A stretch of 64,000 nt of DNA from Albula goreensis (taxonomy: Eukaryota; Chordata; Actinopteri; Albuliformes; Albulidae): NCBI GenBank assembly GCA_022829145.1, contig CM040748.1:6176501-6240500 (forward strand), read 5' to 3'. The first letter of the stretch is position 1; each line of letters starts with the position of its first letter. The position numbers were made by a program, and so were the translations under genes. Below are positions 1-12,300 of the stretch, piece by piece. Under the pieces are notes generated by a model. That model had not been told where the DNA came from. It did not search any database and worked only from the letters and a program-made list of their open reading frames with translations.

Positions 1-181
1 GGAGGCTTTACTTGAGAAAATAAGACAAGTGAGAAGATGAGGCACAAACAGGCAGTGACTCAGGCCGAATAACTCAAGCGGCAAACTGCTGCATGGGGTC
101 TGTGGGGAATCGATGGAATCGTTATGAAGGCACCCCCTCTGTGGCCCCTTTGCTGCCTGAGGGAGGTGTCACGGAGCTGAC

Positions 182-373
182 CTGGCGGAACCCCGGAGGA
201 GATGGTGGAGGAGGTGGGGGTGCCCATCCCCGCCTGCGTGATGCCGGCCACCTCCAGGGTGTACGTGGTGAGGGAGGTGAGGCCCGTCACCTTGTACTCC
301 AGCGTGGTGTTGGGCAGCGTGCGCGACACCCGAGAGGAGTTCTGGCCCTGCACTTCCCAGGACACCAGGTAAC
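182..373 (-). CDS. sdk1: sdk1 exon: second half of FN3-4
   Basis: 192 nt, phase 1 to phase 1, the most 3' exon present. It encodes [20 protein letters not shown], then [20 protein letters not shown], then [20 protein letters not shown], then VPP. NSS and NTT are potential N-glycosylation sites. The VPP ending is where the next FN3 domain (human ...VPPDLPGAPSN) would continue in an exon to the left of the window. Acceptor CCCCCTGCAG, donor GTCAGC. Confidence 0.95.
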
Positions 374-3300
374 CTGCAGGGGGCGACATCGAGCACTGAA
401 AGGGGGGAAGTGACAGTAGATCTACAGTAACAAACATGGCCATGGATGGGAATGAGTAGGCGGAGATCTGGCCACCAGAACACAAGGGCCGCCATGATAT
501 AATGAGAAAAAGGAAATCCATTCTAGCTTTCAATTACTCATCAATCTCATCTGCATGGCTAATATTGACATCAGTGTCTTTGGCTAGCACTTTCACATAG
601 GGTCTTGACACGCCACTTGCACTATAAACCAGGTGTATTTGTCCAACAAGATATAAGACAGAAAAAAAAAAAAAAAAACACCCTTTTAAGTAAGATGTGC
701 GCTATTTAATGGTGAACAGTCACATTAATTTATCTTCTGCAACAGGTCTGGACAATGTGTGAACCAAGTTGAGCACACAAATGGATAGCACTGAAATGCT
801 TAATACGGTGTTATGTTTCACCCAGAATGAATGCTGAGAGTCCCAATTCAATTTCTCTCGAATAGATGCCAAATGAATAAATAGGGCTCCTATATTAGTG
901 ACCCCCGCTAGCAAAATATGGAGCCACACTGTCAAGAGTTCTCCCCCGTTATCTGGACTTTGGACACTACCTCTGGACCTGTGTCTAACGGAGACTAATA
1001 GCCAGCAGAGGTCCTGTATAATTTGCTGTTTATCAGGAGTATATTCTCCTTCAGTCAGCACTGTTTCCAATCACAGACTGTCCTCTTACATTGAAGGTCT
1101 CATACATCAAAGTTTGCACTGGGAGACCCAGCAAGAAACAAGCATGCCCAGTACTGTGGGGAGAAAACAATGCGGCTAAAGCATACGTCTGGCCTAAGGC
1201 TGCTGCTCCAGATCATTTCAATTTAATCTACATCCAACCCCATTCATTTATTTGTTTCGTTGCTCTCCCATGGTTTAATGGCTTGGCAACCAGACCTTTT
1301 TTTGCTTTTCGTTTTATTCCTTCAAGTAGAAAAACATATGTTTGTGGGTAACCTTTGCTAAATTAGGTGTGCTTGATCTCCCCTCTGTTAAAATGCCTGA
1401 TGTATCATACTCTGATGTTACACTGTGAATACACGCTAAGGTACAGTATTACTGAAGCATTCCCTTTTTAAAAAAATGGCCACTCTAAAGGAGAGCTATA
1501 TTTCTGCCCTGATACCTCAAACAATAATGTTAGTTAATGGCCTTGGTGCAAAAAACCAATGAAGTGTTAAATAGAACAGTATCCATTAAAACAGCCGTTA
1601 CAACTCGGAATTTCTGCCAAATTAAAATGGAATGCCTTTCAAAAAAAAAAAACCTACCTACGCATACACTAATGCAATGTTAAGCCAAATTCAGATACAC
1701 CCAGATCTAACTTCATACTGGGACCAAAAAAAAAATTCCAATATGCAATTAATCACTCTGAAAGTGACACAAAGGAAGTGTGTTTGCAAAAAAAATTCTA
1801 TACTTTTCTGTTGGATCTAGTTATGAATTGTAGGGAATTTAAATACGCATTACCTTATGCAGCTACATTAATACCATGACAGAGGCAACATATTTCATTG
1901 GATTTCATCACTGTATGATATGTCCTTTCCTTTTGTAACTTTTATCAAAGTGTGTGTGAGTGATATTAGAGATTGAAGTTATGCATGTGTCGGTTGAGGC
2001 TGCCCTGAGAATGAGTATGTCCTCAAAAAAAAAAAAAAAAGGCAATGATAATACGGACCACTGTCTGATCACACAGCACTAGAGGGAATGGGGGTGAGAT
2101 GGAATGAAAAGCAAAGTCAGGAACTTCAAAGGCCAACTGAGCAAATTTGCCAGGCTATGCTTGACACCCCCTTTGGCACGCTGTGTGTAAGAACAGGGTG
2201 ACTACAGGCCAGGAAGTGCGCCGGGACACATCCTGGCACAGAGCACATCCTGGCATGGGAAATGAGCAAGCTGGGGGGGGTGTTGTTTTAGGGGGAGGGG
2301 CATAGATTGCCTTACCTGTGATAATGCCATTCTTGTCAATAGGCTCCTGCCAGCTGACCCTCAGAGAGGTGTCCAGGATCTCTGTGAAGCTCAGGTGACC
2401 CACCGGACCAGGTGCTGGAACACACAAACACACACACACGCACACAAAAATGTGTGTATATGCATGCACACACACACACACACACACAAAACCATCCATT
2501 AGATCCAAAACTAAAAAGTGCAACTGGATCATGGAAAACAGATTAATTTCAGTGCAGTTTAATTCCTTAAAAATAGATTTAACATAGGAAGAGGTTACCA
2601 CCATGTTAAATCACAAAAACCAGTTTGTTAATGTTACACTTGTCATTACGCTAGTCATAGATTGAGTAATATAAATATTAAAAGGGGTGCTGTCCACCTC
2701 GTGTGGACAACAGCTTTCTTATGAATTTGTCACTGTTTGAAACTAAGACCTCATTTGATATTCTGCAGAAAGAAAGATGCAGAATTAATGGCATTCTGTT
2801 CGTCAGGGCAACTGGGAGAGGCAAAACGCGCCACCGTGTTAAGCGGCCATAAGAAGATTAATCGTTAATCAATAGAGTAATGTGGTTTAAGTGGGGGGAA
2901 ACGGAGATACATGCATTATCTATTTCATTGAGCCCCTCATATGTTTTCAAATCCCACTTTATCTCTGGATTCTCAGCGTGCTATTTTCAACCTTCGATAA
3001 GACACTTCTGGAGAGTTATGTAAATCTGTAGACAACCTGTTTTTCATAAATATTAAAATCACTCACACATACTGTAAAAAAACCCTGAACATTAAAATAC
3101 ATCTGCCTTTTGAACCAAAATGAAATACTGCAGCTCTTAATATATCGAACATGTTATGAGTTCACTCGAATTAGGGTATAAAAATGTATTTCATACAAAC
3201 TAGCAGTTTGTATCTGCTGCAGCACTGATTTTTTTTTTTGTCTGGGCAAAATTACAAACACTCTACAACACATACAGTGTTTGCAGATTCTGCAGAATCA

Positions 3301-6300
3301 AAGATCCTTTGCTCTTGAAAGAAAATGAACAGCTTTTTCAATATCTCTGAAACTGCATCCAATATACATACATATACACCAGAGAATACTCTCGTCCCAT
3401 TACTGTAGGTTTACTTATACCTGAGCTGAAGACGCTTTCACAACAGTGTCCACCCAATTACAGAAAATGAAGCTTGAGAGCAAGCAAAGTGGAGGCACAG
3501 CCATGACTGAAATACAAAGCGCGCACAAAGACAAAGTGAAGAGGTGAAATGGGCTCAGGGGAGAAAACACTGCAGGAAAAGTTCCACAAGCGGAGGGCGG
3601 ACATGCTAAGAATAAAGTGTGTGGTTGAGGTGAGGGGCGTGTAGGGTGTGTGGGTTCGGGCGGTTGGGGGGCACTCACTGTCCTCGTGAGTCTGAACCAG
3701 CTGAGGAGGGCTGCTGGGCCCGTCGCCAGGCGTGGTGAAGCACAGCACCGACGTCATGTACCAGGTGAACTTCCTCAGTCCGCTGATGTACCCCAGGTGG
3801 CGGGCCCCGTGGAAGTCTGGCGTTATGGTCACCGCGGTAACGCTCTCCGGGGACTGCTCCGGCCACGCCATGAGCTGCGAGAGGGGTAAAGCAAAAAAAA
3901 AATTATCCAAAATACATACAAAAACAACAGTGTTAACAGTGTTAAACAGTGAAAAACTGTGGAGCACTGCTGGTTATTGCCATGGCGAGGCCGAAACTAA
4001 AGCACTGATGGAAGACACACTGAGTGGAGAGTGTTCAAAGGAGCATTGCCTGTCGTTCACACTCATCTCAATGGGAAATCTTCTCCGTGTTCTGCAGGCA
4101 TGGATTTCCTGTCACGGCACAGTCAATCATATGACGGGATCGACCCTTTCAAATTTGAACTTTAAGGAGCGTCTACAACTTACTTCAGACGAAATTGTTC
4201 TCCTCAGTCGCGCTCTTGTTCAATAACTGTAATTTAGTGGCTATGCTTTGGAGATTGAAGTTATAGGGTGCTCTCTCTGCTAGTCCAGATTACCCTTGAT
4301 CAGTGTTATCTACTTTTTGGATGAGATATAGACATTACACAGAGATTCCATTCCTTCTTTTAAATTATTCACTGATATCTACGGTGTAGCCGGATGAGAG
4401 CTGAAACACGAAAGAAAGGGAAGTGGTTCTCAGAGCTGCCTTTTCATATAACGGCAAAATAAACTCTTTTCAGGTACTGGATGGCTACTCAGCTTTGGAA
4501 AAGCAGAAATGACTCTTGTTCCATTGAAAGGCAGCACAATACTGGCTACCACCTCACCGTAGGTTACATTGCAAAAAAAAAAAAAAAACTGCCAAAAACC
4601 ATTTTAGCAGAACAGGTTTCTCCCAGGTCTGAACAGTAGCTGTCAATAGGATAAGCGGAGGTAGGATTATACATGGAAGAGGGTTCTGTAACAAAACCCC
4701 GCCGATTGATCAGGTGCTTGATGCTGGCAGACATTGTTTGGCTTAGAAGCATCTCAAGAGGAAGCTTGAAGCCTGAATTTCTCTCTCCTTTGCTTTGGTG
4801 CAACCTTCTAGAACAGGGCTTTTAATTATGACCTCTGACCTGGAACACCGCCCGCCACTGGTTTTATTAGTAAATAAACCAGACAGTCAGATACTCACAC
4901 CATCATAGAACTTAACAACCCCACCTCTCCTTATCAACAAAGCTTGGACAGGAAGTGAACAGTAACATGGATTAACTTTAGCCAAGCAGAAAAAAAAAAA
5001 GTCTTTTTTTCCTGTCAGACCTGTTTAAATGTGTTGAGACCTCAATACTCTGGGGTGTAACGGAAACTTCAATTTTGTCTTGAAGGCATCGATGCTTCAT
5101 GTGTCAGCGTTTCCAAGGTAACGTGAGGCTTGTCCACCAGTCCTGGGCGAGGCTGAATCTCCATTAGTTTTAAATTGAATGCGCTTGAGCCGAATCTCTA
5201 CCCTAAAGCTGCTTTGCCTTGTATTTTCATCATGTCTAAGAGGCTTAGTGGAATCTGGGCAGGTTAGCACTTGGGTGTCTATAAAGAATACAAGTGTTAC
5301 AAATCCAATGCCCAGGCTAATTTATTTATTTATTTGTTCATTTATCCATTTCTTTTGCCCTGTTCACAAATGGCCCCAGGTGAGCAATGCAATTGGTTGA
5401 GATGGACCACATTTCACAGCTGAAGGGGGAGGGATACACTGGGAGAGAATGTGGTGACAGCAGCCAACAGCGTCAGTGATTCTAAATTCTTTCCCTAACT
5501 AGAGGTAGATATGAGGGGTTTAGCAGGATGCAGAGGGACATATTATCTGGGAAGACCGAGAGCGCAATGCAATGAAATCTTACCTTGTACCCTTGATTGA
5601 TGCCGTTAATGAACTGCTGCGGGGGCGGATTCCATGAGAATTTCACAGTGGTCGAGTTCAGGGCTTTGGCCTCCACGTCCTGAGGGGGCGCTGTTGGCAC
5701 TGGAAACAAGCCGAGAGAGAAGGAAAGCAAGCTGTCAGCATCACCCTGAGAAAGCCTTTCTGCAGCACTCAACTCTATGGGAGGGAGCCATTAAATATGA
5801 CAGGCTCCTTACAGACAGAAAGACCACTGTTTTTTTTTTTTTTTATCATCTGCTTCTGCAGACTATGGGACACAGAGTGTGAACGACGTCGGGAGTCCCA
5901 TACTAGAAGCTCAAGTGCCGCTGTAACTTCCTCTGTAACTGCTGGAGCTCAACAATATCCAGTAATGATGTTATTACACTGGCTTTAAAGTACAAGAAGG
6001 TACACAGTGAGAATGTACACTTTTCAATTCTGAGTGCTCTGAAATGGCTGCAGAACACTCTGTGACCTCACCGCTTCCACTGAAGTAATGTCACTGTGAA
6101 ATCTCAGGACCCAGCCAGCATCTGAGTTTAAACATCACACGGGGATGTTTTCAAGGCTGTAACTTCCCTGGGTCTGTAAAGCAAACCCCTGGTATCCATG
6201 TACCCGAAAAATGCAGACAAGATCAGTAACTCCTGCTCACAATCCTCGATACTTGTTCGCAAGCCCTGCTTGGTTTCTTGTAGATTCAATACATGCAACT

Positions 6301-9300
6301 TACTGAACTGATCCTCTGTGTGGAGGGAGATGAAACGAAGCAATTGCTACCGAACGGAAACAGGTGCTGAACATCTTAACTGTAAATCTCTGAGAGGAAT
6401 GCACACAATCTCCTACTTTCAATTAACCCAGACTCATTTTATTTCAGGACAGAGAAAAAAAAAAAACAAAGATCCTTTTCTGTGTAAAGACCTTTTGTGG
6501 AGTGGAGGGGGGGGGGGAGTGGTTAGGGAATGAAAGTTTGATAATTAGATTGTGATTGAAAAAACTCCAATATCAATTTGCCCTGATCTGATAGCCAGCG
6601 GCGTCAGGCCTGATGGTGCGAGGCAAGTTAATTGAGTTCTAATGGCCGGGCCTGGATTGGGATGACACGGCACCCTACGTGTGGGGCCCAGTTGGCATAA
6701 ATCCCCCCTCTTGTCACTGTGACTGAGAGAGTCCCCCTCTGCAGAATACTAAGGACATTAATTATCGTGCCCCACCTCTCAGGCACGCACCGCACATGGT
6801 TAACTGACAGCGGGTGTGTGACGTGAGGTCGATAACGGCTCGGGGGAATGGACCCCTTAACCAACCCCCCATGAGTCCCCTGTCACTCGCTGACGTCCCC
6901 TGTGCGGGTCGTTCTGAGTCACCTGTCGTCCCCGAGGTAAACACGCACTGCTTTCACCTGTGTGTACACTTCCCCGCTGGGAGGGTCACGTCAAGGTCGT
7001 TTCAGCTGAACATGTTAGCGTCCGTTAACCAGCTCCGGCAGACAGACACAGGCTGCAGACAATATGTATTACTGGACGGGCCAAACATCTACCATCCGGG
7101 GCAACCAGAACCATCAGCACAATAGGAAGGTGTTAAAGCAGACACTGACCAGAGAAGCTGACTTCCTGCAAACGAAAAACAGCACCGCGTCCCTCTTTTC
7201 CTCCCCCTGACATTCAGATAACTGAAGGGCAAACCGTGCCCCAGCACTGTTTACAGAGAGGAGAGATTCAGCCTCCCGATTCATCGGCTAAACCAAAAAT
7301 AAACGCTTGTAAATGGGAATGTTTCCTGGGTTAAAGACATAAGGCGGCTTACAGATATGGACTATGTGGGAATGTAGCTCTTGGACGCTCTCCCTCCCTT
7401 ATCGGACCACAGGCAGAGAGTGGGCGCTTCAATCCCGATTAGGATTTACATCTGGGCAAGGCTTGCTGGCCCTGGGCGGATCGCTCAGCACGTTTTCGGG
7501 GTGCTTTACGGGGGGGGGGAGCAAAACGGCCGGCCTCAGCATCACGGCGTGAGGTGCTTAAGCACCAATAACTCAGAATTCTTTATTCGACGAGACCACT
7601 TCTGACATCAGCACCGGCGTGGAGAAGCGGGCTCTTCCCTCATATTTCAGTTCGGCTTTTAATAACATGTTCCCTCTACTCAAGGATACTGTAGGCGACA
7701 GAACCTAATAAATAAAGCCGCTATATGTTACCCCCCACGAAACCACAAAAAAAGAAGAACATACCGCCAGACTGCACAATGCATCGGATGCTTCCACAAA
7801 CTCAATTTCACTGAGTTCATTTTCATCTTTATTCAGTGGGTTTCCTTTTATTAACACACCAGTCTTCCTCACACAACACAGTGAAAGTATATATGATTAA
7901 AAATGCATGTTATATAAAGTGTAGTTACAGTATGCATAAAACACATTATGTATGTATGTATGTATGTATGTAATGTACCCTGTGATCTTGACACTGGCAT
8001 GCTGCTATGATGTGAAGAAGACAGCTAATCTTCTTATCTTACTCATTTTCAAGGAGAGTGTGTTTTAAGCTGTGAGAAAAACATGTGGGACGCTGAAGTA
8101 CAAAGCGGTGGAAATGTCTAGTGAAGTGAAACCTGGGCATTGCGCGGCATAGAAGCTAAAATAGCCACCTCAGACTCGTCCCAGTCTCTGTGTCAAAGTG
8201 TAATATTCCAAAGCTCGTTTCCAGGGTACGGCCAGCAGAAACACATTATCAGCTTGTAACTCAGCAAGCTATGAGCTGGCTGACCATGGCCCATAATATC
8301 TTAATTAACCGTGCAAGTTGAAAGATTTTTGGCTATCAACAAGCCAGGCAAGAGCCAACAACCGCCCTGCTCTCCGTATGAGTAGCACCGATAATATTTC
8401 CATAAAGACTGTATGGTTCTTAAAATAATATGCTTATCCAAATGGCTTGGACAATTCTGGCAGTGACCACGCGGGCTGCAAGGGTCTTACTGATAACACA
8501 AAATGGGATTGTGTTTTTTTCCCAAACCCCTGGGTTGTCATTCCTATCTAGTCAGTAATCCACCGGCAAATGAAAAACAAAAAGCAAAGAAAAAATACAA
8601 AAAACAAAAAACAAACACAAAGCTGTAAAAACAAAAAAAGGAAAGACTAAAGTTTCAAACTGAGTTGACTGGTTGACAGGCTCCAGTATAAATCAATCGA
8701 GGCAATACTAAATAACACGAACCCTAAGTGTGCTGAAAGTCTGCGGGCGCTTTAGCTGCCTGGGGAGGGTTTGAGCAGACCTTACAAACCAGAACTGAAT
8801 TTCACTGAGCCAGGAAAAAAAAACGCTTTCCCTGTTTTCTGTTTACCCTTATTGCCATTTTTGTCTTTTAAACAAAACTAACTTTTTTTTAAAGTCTTCA
8901 GAACAGAATGTTTTAAAGCGTCCTGCTGAGCCGTCCTGTTGAATCACGCATAATGCTGGACAGTGGGAACAGTGTGAATGTGAAGCTACCAAAGACGGTT
9001 TGGCCACTGGGCACTGCTGGTGAACAGTAATTAGGAAAGCAAACAGTCACATCAAAAACAGTCCAGTACCGAGCCATATTCACAGCCCACGTTCATGAAT
9101 GAGAACACAGCTCCTCCTCTCCTGTCATCTACTGAGCCTTCACTCATTTCACACAGATAGGTTCCCTTTGACTTGTGGTAGCCTGCCCATAAGAGGTTCT
9201 CTGGGTCTCAGCACAGAAGCGCAGACTGTTCTCAGCCTCCTTCATGCCCCCGTGACATCGTTAATGGCGTGTATGAGTGTCCATCTCCTTATCTTTTTAC

Positions 9301-12300
9301 CTTTTATCTGCCCTTGGGCTATGAATTATGTTTGCAAAGACATCACTGTTTGAAACAGTGAGGAAAAAATTGAGCTAAGACTGTGTGGTGTTCCCTCTGT
9401 GGTGTTGTGTTGTAAGAACGGTCAACTTTTCGAAAGCAGAGATGATTTGTTGGTCTGAAAGTACTGCATTCACCCTCAAAAGGATGAGAAGATTCGGTAT
9501 GCTGAAAATAGCAACTGGAACGCAAACTCTGATCATTCGTCTGAAGTTTAACGCTCGTTATTGGGAATCTGAGAAGACATCAGGACTTTTGACGTTCTGA
9601 AGAAAGTGAAGACAAATAGAAAGTTATCAAGAATTTCATGCTGAGATTTATTTTGACTCTTGGTACAGTAGTTAAAAAAATATGATTGCCTTGGATAGAT
9701 CAAGAGCCTTCAATGACATCACTGATGCGTTCGCACATAAAACAAATTAGATAAATTAATGGTCTCCTATTCACTGCTGCCCCTGAGTCAATAAATTTGC
9801 TCTTCTTAAAAATAATCATTTAAATGGCCAATCAGACCAGCAGTTAAATCTTCTAATGGGTTTTATCGCTTCCACTATCGGTGGAACAGTTTATGACATG
9901 CGAAAACCTCCACTCCAGTTGAGAAGCTTTGATTCATGGCGAGGGGAGCGCGCGCTAGAGACTGGGGTGGAGGGTAGCGGTCCGAGGCGTCTAATGAACT
10001 GCCCGCGAGGCTTGGAGAAAGCCTTTCTGAAATAATTGTCTTTAACGAGATTAACCTCAAAGTCGGAGGGCTCCTCCTCCCTACTCCTGCACCATCGGCC
10101 CTGCTTCTGCTTTGTGAGGCACCAGCTTCTTTATTTATGCAAGGACCTATCTTCCAGTGGCAGGCAGACCGACCGACCTTGACAGGGATGGCCGGCCCGT
10201 TAACAACAACAACAACAACAACAGGTGCTTCGAATCGTTTCCAGGACGACAGTGGCGACTTGTGACTTTTATTGACAGGGTTTCCCGGAAGCGTTTCTTT
10301 CTTTCTTCCTTCTTTTTTTTTTTCCAGGAGAGAAACTTGTAAAACAAATTATGAGGGCTGAGGGATCTCACCTCCCTGCAGGGTGTACTCCGTCACAGGC
10401 TGGCTGAAGACTCCCAGACCAGCCCCCGTGTAGGCCGCCACCTGGATCTCATACTGGGTCCAGATGATCAGATCCCTAATCAGGCAGTAGTTAATCTCGG
10501 GACTGCTAATGTTCTTCTGCTGGTATTCCCCAGGGAGGCCGGCCAGCCGATACCTACAGTCAAACAAAATTACGCAGACACAAAAACACACACACACACA
10601 CATACACACACACACACACACACACAAAAAACAGCCTTCACAATCACTTCCTCTCCTGATTTAAAAAAAAAAACCTGTTTCAACGGTAGTAATTAAAAAT
10701 TCCCCCTGTCCTTTATGTACCTCTGGCAAAACTACCCCTGACAAGTGATTATACCATGCTAAATATCCTGATATCTGTTAGCCCCGGAGGTCTGAAGACC
10801 TTAGTAAGTGTGGGGAATTGCAAAATAAAGTAGTCCCTTTTGTTACTGTCAAGGTTAATGCAGATGTTGGTTTTTCACAATTTTAAGCATCATTGTGGAT
10901 AACAATGGTATTTTCTTTCTCTGGGATCTAGATATGAAATGACTGAGCTCGCACAATGTCCCTGTTTGACACCAAGCTCGGGCGCATGGACGAAGTCTGT
11001 AATCTAATCACTTCAGTCTGCCTGTCAAACGCTCCCACACATCAAAAATGTTGCAAGAAAAACACACACACCGCAACGATCGCTTTTCTCTGATTGCGTC
11101 TGAGGGAGTGATTTCCATCAGGGAAATGTAGCCCCGGTGTGAAGTCACAGAAAGCGTTGCTGCTCTCGGCTTTTTGGCGGGAGGGCTGTCATTAGGCTGG
11201 CAGCGGTGGCAGACGGGCACGCCTCCCCAGGGGGTGGGGTTGGCAGCGCGCAGAGGCTCTGATAGGACCCCGCTGGACGCGCTGGTCGGTGCGGGGGGTG
11301 CCTGCCCGGTACTGCCGCAGAGACCCACGGAGAGAACATCTGCGCCCTGCTCCGGCTCCCCGCTGCGCCGTCCTTCTCCAGTGGGGCTGACCGGAGTGCC
11401 TCTGCTGCTGCGAGGACCTGAGTCAGCTGCAGCTCTCTCCTGACGCACCGCCAGCACCACCCCCCCCCCGCCCACCGAAACAGCCAGGAGAAAGAGAGAG
11501 AAAATGGGGGGGGGGGCAGAGCCAGTAGTGCTACGGACTCTCTCTCTCTCTGCTTCAGAAAAAGCTACCCCCACCCCATTCACCTGAGCGGCTGTTTGAA
11601 CACGGCTATAAGAAAGAGGAGAGAGGCGGCAGAGACTGTGGAGCCCGCTGGCTGCTGCTGCGGTGGGGGGATTAACCTGCGGATAAAGCGGCCGATCCCC
11701 TCAGCTGCCGGAGCCATGGATGCGGCTGACCGACACTCCTGGGTCTTCACCTTCACACAGAGCCCCTCTCTCTCGCAATCAGGCCCAGGTAAAGCACCCC
11801 TCGACATGCTTATTGAGGGTGCCGGCTGCATTGACCGCAACACGACAGCCAATGACAGCCCACCCACAGTGCACTCAGATCAATGTGAAGAAACCAGATC
11901 AACCTTCAGGACCTTTTATTTGAGCATGGAAACCCTCATGGTGTGTGTTTTTTTTTCATTTCTTTTCATGGCATTTGAAAGAGAGGTCAGAGTACGTGCC
12001 ATGTAGCGTGTGCTACTTCCAGGAGTCTGTGAAAGGCCTAGCTTACCTGAGGACGTAGCCCCTGAGCACACCATTGAGCTCAGGCTCGGGGGGCGGCTGC
12101 CACTGCACCATAATGGACTGGTTGGTTCTACCGCTGGCCACAATGTTTTTGGGCGGGGCGCTGGGAGCCTCCTCTCTCAGCATCAACCTATCAGGAAACA
12201 CCGTCAGTGGAACACCAAAACAGCGTTGTCACAGTTGGTTAAGGTTCTGTCTTGGCTCCAAATATGGGTGGAGCTTACAAGCAGCTGTCAATACTGATTT

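Larger units (their letters stand above)
5700..10371 (-). other. sdk1: sdk1 intron between FN3-2 and FN3-3
   Basis: This 4.7-kb phase-1 intron holds poly(T) near 5830-5844, a G-run at 6507-6517, a (TATG)n tetranucleotide repeat near 7947-7972, an A-rich stretch at 8574-8640 and (AAC)n at 10202-10223. The stretch 6590-6960 is GC-balanced, low in simple repeats and could be a conserved non-coding element, but this cannot be shown without alignment. Confidence 0.75.

Noticed and set aside
93-413. Plus-strand frame opposite the exon at 182-373
   Set aside because: It is the antisense shadow of a real sdk1 exon with no independent homology. The same applies to plus-strand frames at 3650-3889 and 12010-12297.
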